Below, piece by piece: positions 1 through 10,351 of a DNA stretch of 43,339 bases. A program made the position numbers and the translations under genes. Below the pieces are notes generated by a model. The model made no database searches. It saw nothing but the letters and a program-made list of their open reading frames with translations, and was not told the DNA's origin. The stretch's first letter is position 1, and each line of letters begins with the position of its first letter. The stretch comes from Stentor coeruleus (Eukaryota > Ciliophora > Heterotrichea > Heterotrichida > Stentoridae), in NCBI GenBank assembly GCA_001970955.1, contig MPUH01000609.1, positions 1 through 43,339 of the forward strand, in the 5' to 3' direction.

Positions 1-1160
1 CAACAATATCATTATGGCATTTTTAAATATTAATTAGAGTTTTTTTTTATATCAAATCCCATACTCTAACTGTATTATCAGCAGATCCTGAGATAGCAAT
101 TTTATTATCTTTTGATATAGCAACACTATATATAGAACCAGAATGTCCAATAAATGTAGTTATTTGATTATAAATTGTCTAAGTTCCATAATTTTAAAGA
201 ATTATCACCTGAGCCTGATATACAGAATTTATTATATAAGGCATAATATCAATATGACCAAGAAGTTTATGTTTAGATTGATAAGTATTGAGATTCCAGA
301 TAATTAAGGTTTTATCAAATAATCCGGAAATAGCGAGTTGAGAGTTGCTGGCAATTTAAAGACTGATTACTGAATTTGTGTGACCTTGTAATATACCATG
401 ATTCTGATGTTTTATAATACTCCAAACTCGAACTGTTGTATCGTTAGTAGCAGAAAGAAGATATTTGCCGTCTGATGAAAGAGAAAACATTTTTTTGGGG
501 AAAATTTAGGTGAAAAACCTAAACCTCTCACAGAATCTGTATGTTCTTCAAGGAAATATTCTTGGATTTTATTTTTAAAATCCCAAACTCTGATAATTCT
601 ATAATTTGACCCAGTTGCCACATATTTATTATCATTAGAAAAAGCTACGTAATAAACATAAGATGTATGTCCTTGAACACATAAGCCAAATTGAGAGTAA
701 AGTTTTACTACTGCATTAGGGCGTTCAAAAAACTCCATTTTAGTAATTGAGTTTACATTGTAAAACTCAACTACTGTGGATAATAAGCTGTTTTTCAGGT
801 TATAAAGATTTTCTGATCAAATTGTCAATTTCTCTTTCGAATTCTTCATTATAATTATCTCTGTTTATTATTTCATAGCAACCAGCTAGATAAGAATCAA
901 GATTTTTTATAGCATTTATATGTAAGGATTCTACATTTTTATACACTCAGCAGTTTTTTGAAAAAAAATGCATTTATAGTCTTGAATGCATAGTATTAGT
1001 TTTTATTTATAAGATTCTGAGATAATTAACTCAACTTTTATTAAGTTAGGGTTTGTTTTTAATTCAAAGTGAAATATATAATGCTTTCCTGCGTGTTTAT
1101 TGCAAAGGTATGTGTTACAGGTCGGGCATAGCCATAATATTTTGTTTGAGCAATCGCCAC
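1..1160 (-). pseudogene. Decayed B-box/WD40-repeat gene, 3' end outside window
   Basis: Read on the minus strand, fragments in different frames line up with the intact paralogue at 1567-4029. There is a Cys/His-rich B-box-like stretch (about 1158-1045, with CPTCNTYLC), a helical linker (about 930-800), and WD repeats (738-540, then frame-shifted pieces down to the window edge, e.g. KYLLSATND, ISGSGDNSLKLW, AISGSADNTVRVWDL). The fragments are separated by several frameshifts and by in-frame TAA/TAG codons. The longest open piece is 412-738 (108 codons). The breaks are too many to be sequencing errors, and I could not repair them with 15-nt introns. It lies head to head with the intact gene, so the pair looks like an inverted duplication with one copy dying. 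The product would have been a cytoplasmic scaffold-type WD40 protein; the exact role is unknown. Confidence 0.85.
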
Positions 1161-1566
1161 GTTTTGTAATTTATATAATCTAATAGTAAAAGCGCATATA
1201 ATCTATTTTTTTTAATAATTTGAAGAATTTTTAACATAAAAAACCATAGAAGACACAAATTTGCAAATTATAGTATTAAGATTTACATTTTATCGAAAAA
1301 CTCTAAGAAAATCCTTTACAAAAAGCAACCCAGATGCTTCTCTAAATCTTTAAGACTCTTTTAAGATAAAAATACTGATTTATCAAGTATTTACATTAGA
1401 TATATGCAAAAATATAATTTCTTAGTATAATAACTAAATTTTATCAAAGATATTACCACTTATCAAATATAGTTCGATTTTTGTATTAAAATAATCTTAT
1501 TATTGATGTTTATAATGCAAAGGCTTTTGAAAAATTAAAAATTTCTAATGGATTGAAATATAAATA
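1161..1566. other. Divergent spacer between WD40 pseudogene and intact WD40 gene
   Basis: About 400 bp of AT-rich DNA with no open frame of note. It must hold the promoter of the intact gene at 1567. No clear motif or hairpin with GC content was seen. Confidence 0.6.
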
Positions 1567-4029
1567 ATGGAAACCTGCTCAAAGTGTCCAAAAATCGCTA
1601 CGTGGATTTGCAAATGCTCAAATATATATCTTTGTGAAAACGATGCACAAGAGCATACTTTCAACCATATTAGATTGAAAACAAACTATGATTTATCAGA
1701 CAATAAAAAACTTAACTTGAAAACTGAAATTAAACGAAGAGTAGACACTATAGAAGGTTATAAAAGACAAATTTCTAAAGATACCTCACAGTTTATAATA
1801 AATATTGAAAGTTTATATCTAAATTCGATAAAAAAACTTGATGATGCTTTAATACTGTATCAAGGACTATTAAAAAATGAATATTTTGATCAAAATGCAA
1901 TAGATAAAGTTAACAGTATTATAAATGGATCTTTAGACCCTTTTAAAATTCAAAAACCAGCGGCAGTGTATGAAAGTATAAAGAATTATTATAATACAGA
2001 TTTTTTGAAAGAAATAGAATTTATTCAATCAAATACTGTAGAAAGACTTTATTCAGAATATAATCTTTGTGTCCAAGGACATACTTTATATGTTTATTCT
2101 GTTGCTATTTCAAGTGATGATAAATATATTGCCTCAGGATCTGCAGATAATAAAATAATTGTGTGGAACATCGATAAACAAGTTCAAGAGTTTTTCCTTG
2201 AAGGCCATACAGGAGTGATATTTAGTTTAGCATTTACACCAGATAATAAATTCATTTTATCAGCTTCTTCAGATAAAACAGTAAGTGTTTGGAATATTCT
2301 TCACAGAAGGCAACACAAAATATTACAAAAACATACAGATTGGGTTTGGAATGTTATAGTTACTCACAATAGTCAGAATGCAATATCTGCTTCAAAAGAT
2401 AAAACTTTATGGATATGGGATTTAATAAATCTTGAAGGAAAAAAGCAGTTAAAAGGTCACACAGATGAAGTGAAATGTGTGAGTATCTCAAGTGATGATA
2501 AGTTTTTTATTTCCGGTTCAAAAGATAAAACTCTAAAATTATGGAATTTTGACAATTTTAAAACATATACTTTTACTGGTCATACAAATACTGTTAACAG
2601 TGTTGTTATTTCTAATAATAACAAAATAGCAGTGTCAGGATCTTCAGATAAAACTGTGAGAGTATGGGATTTACTAAGAAACGTTCAGCAAAGTGTTTTA
2701 CAAGAACATACTGATATTATAAGATGTGTTACAATTACATCTGATAATAATTTTATATTATCTGCAAGCTTTGATAAAACAATAATTATGTGGGATTTAC
2801 AATCAAACAAATTTGTGAATGTATTTAAAGAACATGTTTGTAGTGTTTTAACCATTGCAGTAACAAGGAATGGAAAATATTTTTTTTCAGGATCAGCTGA
2901 TTGCTGTGTTAAAATGTGGGATATTCAAATAGCTAATTGCGTTTGTACAATGCAAGGACATATTGAACCGGTAATTGTAGCTGGAATATTTAAAAATCAA
3001 AGCACAGCTGTTACTTTGGGTAATGATAACTCTGTAAGAGTTTGGGATATCAATAAAAAATGCCAGATTCTTAAACTGGATGGAAAATCTTATAGTATGA
3101 AAGCATCTTTGATTACAAGTGATAACAAGTTGATCATATCTGCGTGTGATGATAGAACAATAAAGGTCTGGAACTTTGTGAACAAATCATTTATCTGTTC
3201 ATTAAAAGGTCATACAGACAGAGTACAATGTTTAGCGGTTTCACAAGATAATAAAATATGTATTTCAGGATCTTACGATAAAACCCTTAGAGTATATGAT
3301 TTATCCAATTATTCCGAAATAGCAGTTCTAAAAGGTCATAAAGGTATCATAAATGCAATTGAAATTATAGAAAATGATGAACTTGCAATATCAGGATCAA
3401 GTGATACAACAATAAGAATATGGAATCTTAAAACTTTTTGTGAACAAGAAATTCTTGAACAACATACTGATTCAGTTCGTGGATTAGCTGTAAAAGGAAA
3501 TAATTTGATTTCTGTTTCTAATGATTTCACTGTATGTATATGGAATATTAAAAATAAAATCTGTGAATGCATTTTAAAAGAACATCAAAATATAGTTTTA
3601 AGCATTTGTGTATCTGATGTTAATCAATTAGCAGCATCAGGATCAGGTGATGGAATTATAATTATTTGGGACTTAGATAATCGAGATAAAAAACTTAAGA
3701 TTATAGGAAATAATGGTCAAATTATTGGAATAAAATTTTCAAAATGTGGGAACTTTTTAATATCAGCTTCTCATGATAAAAATGTTAGAATATGGAATGC
3801 GAATACAGGAATTCAATTAAATGTTTTGTTTAGTTATTCTGCAATTCATTGGTCAGTTTTTATTACAAAAGATGATAAATATGTAGTTATAAGCTCAGAT
3901 GATTGTACTATTCATATTTGGGACTGGAAAGAAAATCGCAAGATTGTCACGCTTTCAGGAATAACATCGATAAAGGATGAAATAATGGAATTTTCAGAAC
4001 TTCGCTCACTGCTTATTAAGGATAAGTAA
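1567..4029 (+). CDS. B-box-like zinc finger / 15-repeat WD40 protein
   Basis: 820-aa intact reading frame. Residues 4-34 hold a compact Cys/His cluster (C4, C7, C15, C17, C23, D26, H30, H34) resembling a B-box zinc finger. Residues about 36-150 are a charged helical linker. From about residue 165 to the end I count 15 WD repeats, most with a clear GH/EH start and a WD, WN or similar end (e.g. SGSSDKTVRVWDL). Fifteen blades fit two seven-bladed beta-propellers plus one extra blade. Such proteins normally act as protein-interaction scaffolds; nothing here points to a specific pathway. All tryptophans are TGG. The start is the first ATG of the frame and places the Cys cluster at the N terminus. 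An inverted decayed copy lies immediately upstream. The WD40 call is very sure; the B-box call is moderate. Confidence 0.95.
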   Translation: METCSKCPKIATWICKCSNIYLCENDAQEHTFNHIRLKTNYDLSDNKKLNLKTEIKRRVDTIEGYKRQISKDTSQFIINIESLYLNSIKKLDDALILYQGLLKNEYFDQNAIDKVNSIINGSLDPFKIQKPAAVYESIKNYYNTDFLKEIEFIQSNTVERLYSEYNLCVQGHTLYVYSVAISSDDKYIASGSADNKIIVWNIDKQVQEFFLEGHTGVIFSLAFTPDNKFILSASSDKTVSVWNILHRRQHKILQKHTDWVWNVIVTHNSQNAISASKDKTLWIWDLINLEGKKQLKGHTDEVKCVSISSDDKFFISGSKDKTLKLWNFDNFKTYTFTGHTNTVNSVVISNNNKIAVSGSSDKTVRVWDLLRNVQQSVLQEHTDIIRCVTITSDNNFILSASFDKTIIMWDLQSNKFVNVFKEHVCSVLTIAVTRNGKYFFSGSADCCVKMWDIQIANCVCTMQGHIEPVIVAGIFKNQSTAVTLGNDNSVRVWDINKKCQILKLDGKSYSMKASLITSDNKLIISACDDRTIKVWNFVNKSFICSLKGHTDRVQCLAVSQDNKICISGSYDKTLRVYDLSNYSEIAVLKGHKGIINAIEIIENDELAISGSSDTTIRIWNLKTFCEQEILEQHTDSVRGLAVKGNNLISVSNDFTVCIWNIKNKICECILKEHQNIVLSICVSDVNQLAASGSGDGIIIIWDLDNRDKKLKIIGNNGQIIGIKFSKCGNFLISASHDKNVRIWNANTGIQLNVLFSYSAIHWSVFITKDDKYVVISSDDCTIHIWDWKENRKIVTLSGITSIKDEIMEFSELRSLLIKDK

Positions 4030-4612
4030 GATAGTTTAGATGAGTAATAGTTTATTTCTGAATTTTTAATATTTTCGCTTAGGAGGCACTTATAAAATAT
4101 TTTGTATTAGCTTTTTAACCGATATTTTGATTTGTAAAGTTATTAAAATCCTTTTAAATAGAAAGCATAAGAGTGTGCAATTTTTATTTGTAATGCTAAA
4201 TTAAAATTTGCTAATCGGCTGATATAATATTAACATAAAAACCATATAAAATTGAATTATTCTAAAATAAAGAATCTATTTTTTATTTTCAATATTATTT
4301 TAACATCATCTTAAACTCTAAAAATTACATATTATAAGCTCAAAATCATGTAACAACAAAATATACAAAAACAAGTTTTTAATTATTATTAATAAAAGTT
4401 AATATTCAGGTTATTAAAAATTAAAACAATTTCCATCCGACAATCCTATAAAAAAAATCAATTTATATATCTCAATATTCTTCAACTCCAAGTACAAAAC
4501 CTTAAATTTATATTAAAAAACTCTATCACCAACATAATTTTTTTTTATCTCAAATCCAACTCCTACTCTCCATATTTCATATTAAAATTTATCTTACTTA
4601 TTTTTCATCCTA
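4030..4612. other. Convergent spacer, no gene seen
   Basis: AT-rich 3' spacer between two convergent genes. The right half (about 4320-4612) is strongly C-rich on the plus strand, i.e. G-rich downstream of the minus gene. A perfect 8-bp AT-only inverted repeat (AATATTTT/AAAATATT) lies near 4060-4100. Nothing else was seen. Confidence 0.6.
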
Positions 4613-6097
4613 TCATATTAAAAAATCCCCTTTAACCTTATCCACTAACGACTGCACACAAACATCCGCTCCAGTAATTTTCTCGATAACTTTATTCGCA
4701 CTATTAGCAATCAACCCATTCCTAGCTTTAAAATGAACATTTTCAACAGCTCCAATAATTTTCGGGAACAATTCTTCATCAATCCAATTATAAACATCAT
4801 AAAAAACCTCAACAATTTTCAAAGATGTCAAAACACATGCAATATTATTTGATTGCAAATACTCTAAAACAATTGTAAAAATTTTCACTTTTAAAATATA
4901 CTGAGTTTGTTTTAAAGCCATATAATTTTCCATTTCTTTATAACAGTTTTGTAATAAAACAAGGAGCATTCGAGATATTTCTTCATGATGTTTAGAGTTT
5001 ATACTAAGTTTTGGGATTATTTCATTGCATATCCCTTCTACAAATATCATTTTATGCTTAGAATACCCAAATCCTAAATTCCCTAAGCAAACATAAGCAA
5101 GTCTTTGTATATCAATATTAGGAAAACTACATAAATACATAAGTTCTTTAAAATAAGCTTCATTGAAAAACATACTATATATGTTTATTGATGTTGTTTT
5201 TATTATACTATTCATCAAATGTAAACAAATTATATAAATATGTGACAAATCTTGACTATGGAGCATAATAATTTCAAATAATTTCTGTATTATATTGAAA
5301 TATGTTAATATTTCCTCTAAAGCATTTATTTCTGAAGAAATTCTTGTAAGAATATTAGATAAACCTATATTTGCAGCATAAAAAGAATGGAATAAATGCT
5401 CGTTTTTAAAATCATCAGCCAAATGCGTATGAATAAACAGGTCGTTTATGAATTTGCAAAATGTTTGGGATATTTGTAATAACTCTGACTCACTTAATGG
5501 AATATAATCTTTTGTAAAGTTGTAATAAATTTGTGTACATGGGATTATAAGTTCAAGAGACTCAGCATTAAAAAGGTAGGATAAAATAGATGAAGAGTTT
5601 TTTGATAAGAAAATGTCGAAATTATCGAATTTGGTTAAGTTAAGAATACAATTTATGCTGAAGAAAGATAAGGAAAAGTCTTGATCACATGATAAAGAGA
5701 GTAAGAGAAAAAGGACATCTTCACTTAGAACTTCAAAAAAATCTGCTGAACTAGTTGAACTTGCATAGTTATTAAAAACCCTAAGCACATTTAATCTTTG
5801 TTCACAGAATTCACTTAATATATAATAAAAACTTCCTTTATCTTTGCTTTGGAAGAAAGATTTACATGAATCTGGGTTATTTAAATCAAACTCTTTGTCA
5901 TAAACATCTTTAACCTCTTCTAAAATAAGCCCACAGATTTCTTTGATAACATAATTCTTCCTATTCTCTAAAGTTTTCTTTTGCATTTTCTCTTTCCTTA
6001 GTTTAGTATGAAACTTTTCTGTATTACTTATATACTCCTTAGTTTCATCAGGACCAAATTCTTTGTTTCTTTTTTTAAGCCGATTTTCTGTATTCAT
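4613..6097 (-). CDS. Importin-alpha-like armadillo protein
   Basis: 494-aa protein. The first ~50 residues resemble an importin-beta-binding (IBB) domain: basic RLKKRNKEF, an acidic ETKEY, then LRKEKMQKK and ENRKN, in the order seen in importin-alpha. The rest is a helical solenoid with armadillo-like features (e.g. RLAYVCLGNLGFGY, which matches the pattern of an ARM helix pair with its glycine turn). If correct, it is a nuclear import adaptor carrying classical NLS cargo to importin-beta. It is shorter and more divergent than canonical importin-alpha (about 520-550 aa), and the Trp/Asn array that grips the NLS is not obvious. It could therefore be a specialised or degenerate member. A generic ARM protein with a basic N terminus is the alternative. 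Confidence 0.6.
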   Translation of the reverse strand: MNTENRLKKRNKEFGPDETKEYISNTEKFHTKLRKEKMQKKTLENRKNYVIKEICGLILEEVKDVYDKEFDLNNPDSCKSFFQSKDKGSFYYILSEFCEQRLNVLRVFNNYASSTSSADFFEVLSEDVLFLLLSLSCDQDFSLSFFSINCILNLTKFDNFDIFLSKNSSSILSYLFNAESLELIIPCTQIYYNFTKDYIPLSESELLQISQTFCKFINDLFIHTHLADDFKNEHLFHSFYAANIGLSNILTRISSEINALEEILTYFNIIQKLFEIIMLHSQDLSHIYIICLHLMNSIIKTTSINIYSMFFNEAYFKELMYLCSFPNIDIQRLAYVCLGNLGFGYSKHKMIFVEGICNEIIPKLSINSKHHEEISRMLLVLLQNCYKEMENYMALKQTQYILKVKIFTIVLEYLQSNNIACVLTSLKIVEVFYDVYNWIDEELFPKIIGAVENVHFKARNGLIANSANKVIEKITGADVCVQSLVDKVKGDFLI

Positions 6098-6248
6098 ATT
6101 TTTATATCAAATCATAGAACTTATAAATAAAATCTTTATTTAACTTATCATAAAGTATATAAAAAATTAAATCTATTATATAAAACTTTATTACTTAAGA
6201 TATATTTCAAATACTTAATCATTTTTTCTAAATCCTAAATCTAGAATA

Positions 6249-7319
6249 TTATAAAGGAATTATTACCACAGTTATATCATCTACTACATCATCAGTATTT
6301 TCAATCCATCTATCCCAAGAGAATTTAGCAATATCATTAGGAGCGTTTTGTCTATTTTTTTCAATTGCAGATGCAACTTCATAGTTACTCATAAACTCCC
6401 AAACTCCATCTGAGCAGATAACAATGAATTCATCACTTTGGCTGATTTTGCATTCTTTGATAAATGGGTCGCTTATAACCCCAATTTGTGTAAATGCGGT
6501 ATCACCAAAAGCTCTTGTTATTGATAAACCTTGAGGGCATCTAACTGGAAGGAAGACCCTTTCTAATTCTGTACCATTAGTTTTTTCTACATGGCCGCCA
6601 TGACGGAGGATTCTTGACTTTTCTATAGGATCAGAAGCTTTGTGGTCATTGGTTAAAGGGACTGGTACGAGCTTATCTTGATATCGTTTGGCAAGGATAG
6701 CTCTTGAGTCACCTAAATGACTGATATACATCTTTTTGTGAGCCAATAATATTGAAGTAGCTGTACATCCAGATAAGCTACAATCCACTTCTAATTCTTT
6801 GCATTTTTTCACAATTGTTTCTTGAGTTTTCCTAAAGCAGTCTCTAATAGAAAAAACAGGATCAAGACTCATTTCTATATCAGCCAAAAGTACTTCAGGA
6901 AGAATTTTGCCTGCTAGGTCTGAGACAAAGTGCCCATTTACCCCATGTCCATCAAAGACCGCAGCAAACATATAAGGCGGTTTCGAAACCACAACAAAAT
7001 TATCTTGATTAACCCCTTCTTTTAACCCTTTTCTACATGTTATGCCAATATTCTCTCCTGAACAAATTTCCCTTGCATTTTGTCCTTCATAAAATATTAT
7101 TTTTTCAGTAAAAGGCTCTTCATTAACCTCAGGAAGTGCCCCTTTTGCCTTAAAAAAACATTGAGCATATGTCTGAAGATGTATTTTTTCTGTTTTGTGA
7201 ATATCAAAATTTTTGTTTAGGTCCGGAGTTAATGGTGTGAATTCTTGTTTTTTATCATTTTGTGTGACTGGAAGAATTATTGGGTTTTCTTTGACGTCTT
7301 TTGATGAGCAGGTTCCCAT
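6249..7319 (-). CDS. PP2C-family protein phosphatase, predicted N-myristoylated
   Basis: 356-aa metal-dependent Ser/Thr phosphatase of the PPM/PP2C family. Seen in order: QDNF near residue 105, DGHG at 123-126, SGCTA at 183-187, GDSRA at 203-207, TRAFGD at 268-273, SDGVW at 303-307 and DDIT at 347-350. The acidic residues that hold the two catalytic metal ions are all present, so it should be active. The N terminus MGTCSS gives Gly2 for N-myristoylation and Cys4 for palmitoylation, so membrane attachment is likely (inference from the motif). Two more PP2C genes with the same MG-x-C start occur in this window (17243-18361, 22624-24057). The first of these is a close but degenerate paralogue sharing the intron-free layout and C-terminal IPL. 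Confidence 0.95.
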   Translation of the reverse strand: MGTCSSKDVKENPIILPVTQNDKKQEFTPLTPDLNKNFDIHKTEKIHLQTYAQCFFKAKGALPEVNEEPFTEKIIFYEGQNAREICSGENIGITCRKGLKEGVNQDNFVVVSKPPYMFAAVFDGHGVNGHFVSDLAGKILPEVLLADIEMSLDPVFSIRDCFRKTQETIVKKCKELEVDCSLSGCTATSILLAHKKMYISHLGDSRAILAKRYQDKLVPVPLTNDHKASDPIEKSRILRHGGHVEKTNGTELERVFLPVRCPQGLSITRAFGDTAFTQIGVISDPFIKECKISQSDEFIVICSDGVWEFMSNYEVASAIEKNRQNAPNDIAKFSWDRWIENTDDVVDDITVVIIPL

Positions 7320-8540
7320 TTAAAAAATTCAATTATAATCATAAGAGGTGAAATATTTAAAAAAGAACATTTTAAGGGGAAATTTGAAAGAACGGCTAGA
7401 AAGGAAAAGTGGAAGATAGGGGATTATGGAAGATTTAGCTTTGTGGATAAGATTAGATAGTTTGAAATTTGTGGAAATATAAGAAGGTTTTATAATTAAC
7501 AATTAATATGGTTTGAGATTTAGGTATTAAATATTGTCATAGGGTTATTAGAAAGGTTTGGATTTAATGGGGAATGAAATTGTGCCTTATGAGTTTAAGG
7601 TGATAAGTTTAGGCTAAGAAATGGAAAATTAATTTCTGCAATTTTTAAGGTGGACTGGTTGGGTTTTTTGGTTAAGAATGAGTTTTTATAAGTAGGAAAT
7701 AAGATAGAAATGGTGATTTAATAGGATTTTTTTTTGAGAATATTGTAAATGATAAAAGCTAGAAAGAATAAATAGTAGGTTTATTTTATTGTATATAAAT
7801 AATGATTCAAACAATTATTTTACCTATAAATACGATAATAATGTATAACCGTCTTAATTTTAAAGCCAACTTTTAAAGTCAAAACAAGTTTTATAATCAA
7901 AAATACTAACTTTCTTCTTATATAATCTTCAAAATTCTTATACTTGCCATCTGATATCTAAAAATGCTAATTATTACAAATAATCTTCCTTTCTCTAATG
8001 CTAAATATAAAAATTGGCAGAAATCCAAGAAAATATTAAAATAATCTCCTGAGGAGCTCAAAAAAATCCTAAACCATAGAAAAAAAGCGTCTTGACACCA
8101 AAGCCTTCAACACCCTAATTCAAAAACTTGAATTTCAATAATTTCCCCAAAATGCTCACAAGATCATTCCTATCCCATACCAAAAAGTACTTCATAAGAT
8201 CTTCACTTTCTACGCTAAAAGTATCATATAAAAAACCCATAATAGTCTATAANCAAAAAGTACTTCATAAGATCTTCACTTTCTACGCTAAAAGTATCAT
8301 ATAAAAAACCCATAATAATCTATGCAAAACTCATAAAAAAAAAACTTCCAATATAACTCATAAGCAGAGTTGTATATATTTTCTTAATATATCACATCAT
8401 CATACTCTCAAAAAAAAAAAATTTCAGATCACCTGAAAATAATCAAAATCTTATCAGATAAGAAAATACCTAAGATTTCTAAGCTTATTTTACTAAGATA
8501 TAACTCAACAAAAACATTTTCTAAGCATAAAAAGAAGGCT
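7320..8540. other. Long spacer with extreme G-to-C skew switch
   Basis: No gene seen. By hand count 7321-7740 has about 102 G and 14 C, while 7801-8220 has about 30 G and 83 C on the plus strand. The change is abrupt near 7800, where AAATAAT (7798-7804) faces ATTATTT (7814-7820). The left half lies upstream of the PP2C gene on the minus strand and so must contain its promoter. An assembly-type duplication around the N at 8253 lies in the right half. Confidence 0.7.
8181..8325. repeat. Direct duplication flanking N at 8253 (assembly joint)
   Basis: 8181-8252 and 8254-8325 are almost identical copies separated by one N, with a G/A difference near the end. Best read as two overlapping contig ends that were not merged. 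Confidence 0.85.
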
Positions 8541-8787
8541 ATGATTTCTTTTATGCATTTGTCTCTACAGAGAAGAAAAAACTTATATTCAGCGAATTTA
8601 CTTAAGAAGGGAAATCTGATAATTTTTATTTGGCTAACTTTTTCGTTTTTAAATGCATATTAGTTTCGGGATATTTCAACTTTGAATGAGCTGGTTGTTT
8701 ATGCGAATGATTCAAGTGAAGAAATCTTCTCAAAATTTTGTGGAAGAGTTTCACCAACGCTGAGTGGTAATAGTAAAGGTAAATAAG
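8541..8787 (+). pseudogene. Fragment of a secreted CUB-like gene, interrupted by TAG
   Basis: Starting at the ATG at 8541 the frame encodes a basic stretch, then a hydrophobic segment (IIFIWLTFSFLNA) that looks like a signal peptide or anchor. It then hits an in-frame TAG (8661-8663) and continues in the same frame with ELVVYANDSSEEIF and SKFCGR, which resembles the second half of a CUB domain (L-x-VY-x-G...FCG...P-x-L-x-SGN). The frame ends at TAA 8784-8786. An alternative 15-nt intron (GTAAAGGTAAATAAG, 8773-8787) would extend it a few residues. I found no 15- or 16-nt intron that removes the TAG. The spacer skew (C-rich before, G-rich after) is what is seen around plus-strand genes here. 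It may be a remnant; a mis-modelled small gene is the alternative. Confidence 0.4.
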
Positions 8788-8801
8788 TTGATTTTTTAAT
8801 A

Positions 8802-8900
8802 GTGAAAGTTTGGGTTTTTAGAAGAAGTGAAAGTTTGGATTTTTAGAAGAAAAAAAGTTTTTTGGCAGTAAAGGTTTGGGTTTTTGGAAGAAGAGAAAGT
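8802..8900. repeat. Imperfect ~25-bp tandem repeat
   Basis: The unit GTGAAAGTTTGGGTTTTTAG plus a short GAAGA tail recurs about three to four times with drift (8802, 8826, 8868, 8892). It is G/T/A only and lies in the G-rich part of the spacer. Probably non-coding. Confidence 0.7.
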
Positions 8901-10351
8901 TTTTTGCCTGCAAAGATGGATTTTTTAGGGAATGAGAAGATATTTTAAGGTTTAAAGTGATGATGGGGTGGAAATGAGATAGGGAGTTTTAATTTTTGTT
9001 AGGGTTTATAATTTTTGATTGAAATTAGGGTAAAAAAGTTATCATTTTTTTAAAAAATACACAGTGGCTATGGTTAGAAAATGGGCATTTTAACATCAGA
9101 GGTTTTTTAAGGGCATATCAAGTTTAATTTATATCAAAGTTTATTAAGGGAATATAGTCCAAAATTATCCTAAGTCCCTGACAGACAACTTTTACAGCAT
9201 ATCCTCACATTAAATAACAAGAATTTCATCCTGTAAAAATTAAAAAACAAGAATGCCTATAAACAAAAAATAGCAATTTATATACCTAAATCATATAAAA
9301 TATAATCTTTTTTTATACAAAATTATAGTCGTTTATACTAAAATATAGTAAAAATTCTAATAATAATCTTAATATCACTAACATTTTTAAAAGATAAATA
9401 ACTGCATAAACAGTAATTAGCCTTCACTCTACAAGCATATTTTTATTGTCAGGATAAAGACTTTTTCTATACCCTAATTCCCAAGCTCTAAAATTTTTTA
9501 GGTATTTTTACCCTATTTTCAGGACTTTTAGCTTAAAAAACTATTGCAAAATCCTAAAATTTTCGAAGGTTGGAAAAGTATTATACTATAAGAATATCCC
9601 TCATTCCCTTAATCAAAATGATGATTTTAGAAAGCAAACCATATAAAAATCCTAAAAAAACTATTAAATTATTCACTATATTCATCATCTTATCAAAATA
9701 TAAACCCAAACAATCTTCTAGAATTACCACAACAATTACTATTTTTGCATTAAGGAAACATGATTTTTTAATATAAAAGTCATTAAAAGAGTTTAATTGA
9801 TGTTAAAAAATTGATAAAAGTTATTCCAAGACAGTTTAAAAAAAAGAGTTCGGATTAAATGCTTTAATTCATGCCCACATTGAAAATCAATGCCATCAAA
9901 AATAAGAAAACATGATTTATTGCCAACTAGGAATTATTGATTTTCTTTTATAAGACTTGCTTTTTTAAAATTAAAAAAATATTTTTCCAAGCTAAATAAA
10001 ATAACTTTTTTGGCATTTAACCAGTAATTTTTGGTTTACAAAGAATAATTTTATAAAGAATTTAGGGGGTTATGAAAACATAAGGATTTAAAAAGAGAAT
10101 TAAAAGTTAAAGTTCCTCAATTTCCATAATTTTTGATTTCTGTTTAAAAAGGAGTTTATTATTGAAATACTAATAAAAATCCTGAAATTTTAATAAGAAC
10201 ATTTTGGTTTTTATTAGATTTTTTAATCCTTTGCTATGAGTATTTGCCCAGAAATATATACTGATTTTTAAGCTTTATAATGCATTGTTTATTTTATATT
10301 ATTAAAATCATTATTATATAATAATCTCTTAACGTTACATTTAATAATAAT
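8901..10351. other. Long spacer without a supported gene
   Basis: G-rich to about 9010, C-rich from about 9150 to 9560, then mixed AT-rich DNA. A 68-codon frame at 9570-9776 has the composition of spacer DNA and no recognisable features, so I do not call it. The final stretch is the upstream region of the zinc-finger gene at 10352. Confidence 0.6.

Noticed and set aside
1..738. Rescuing the left WD40 copy with 15-nt introns or a changed genetic code
   Set aside because: Frameshifts and stops occur at several places without GT...AG flanks of 15-16 nt, and other genes here use the standard code.
9570..9776. 68-codon plus-strand frame
   Set aside because: Composition equals that of C-rich spacer (Ile/Thr/Lys/Leu only); no domain; no flanking skew pattern of a gene.
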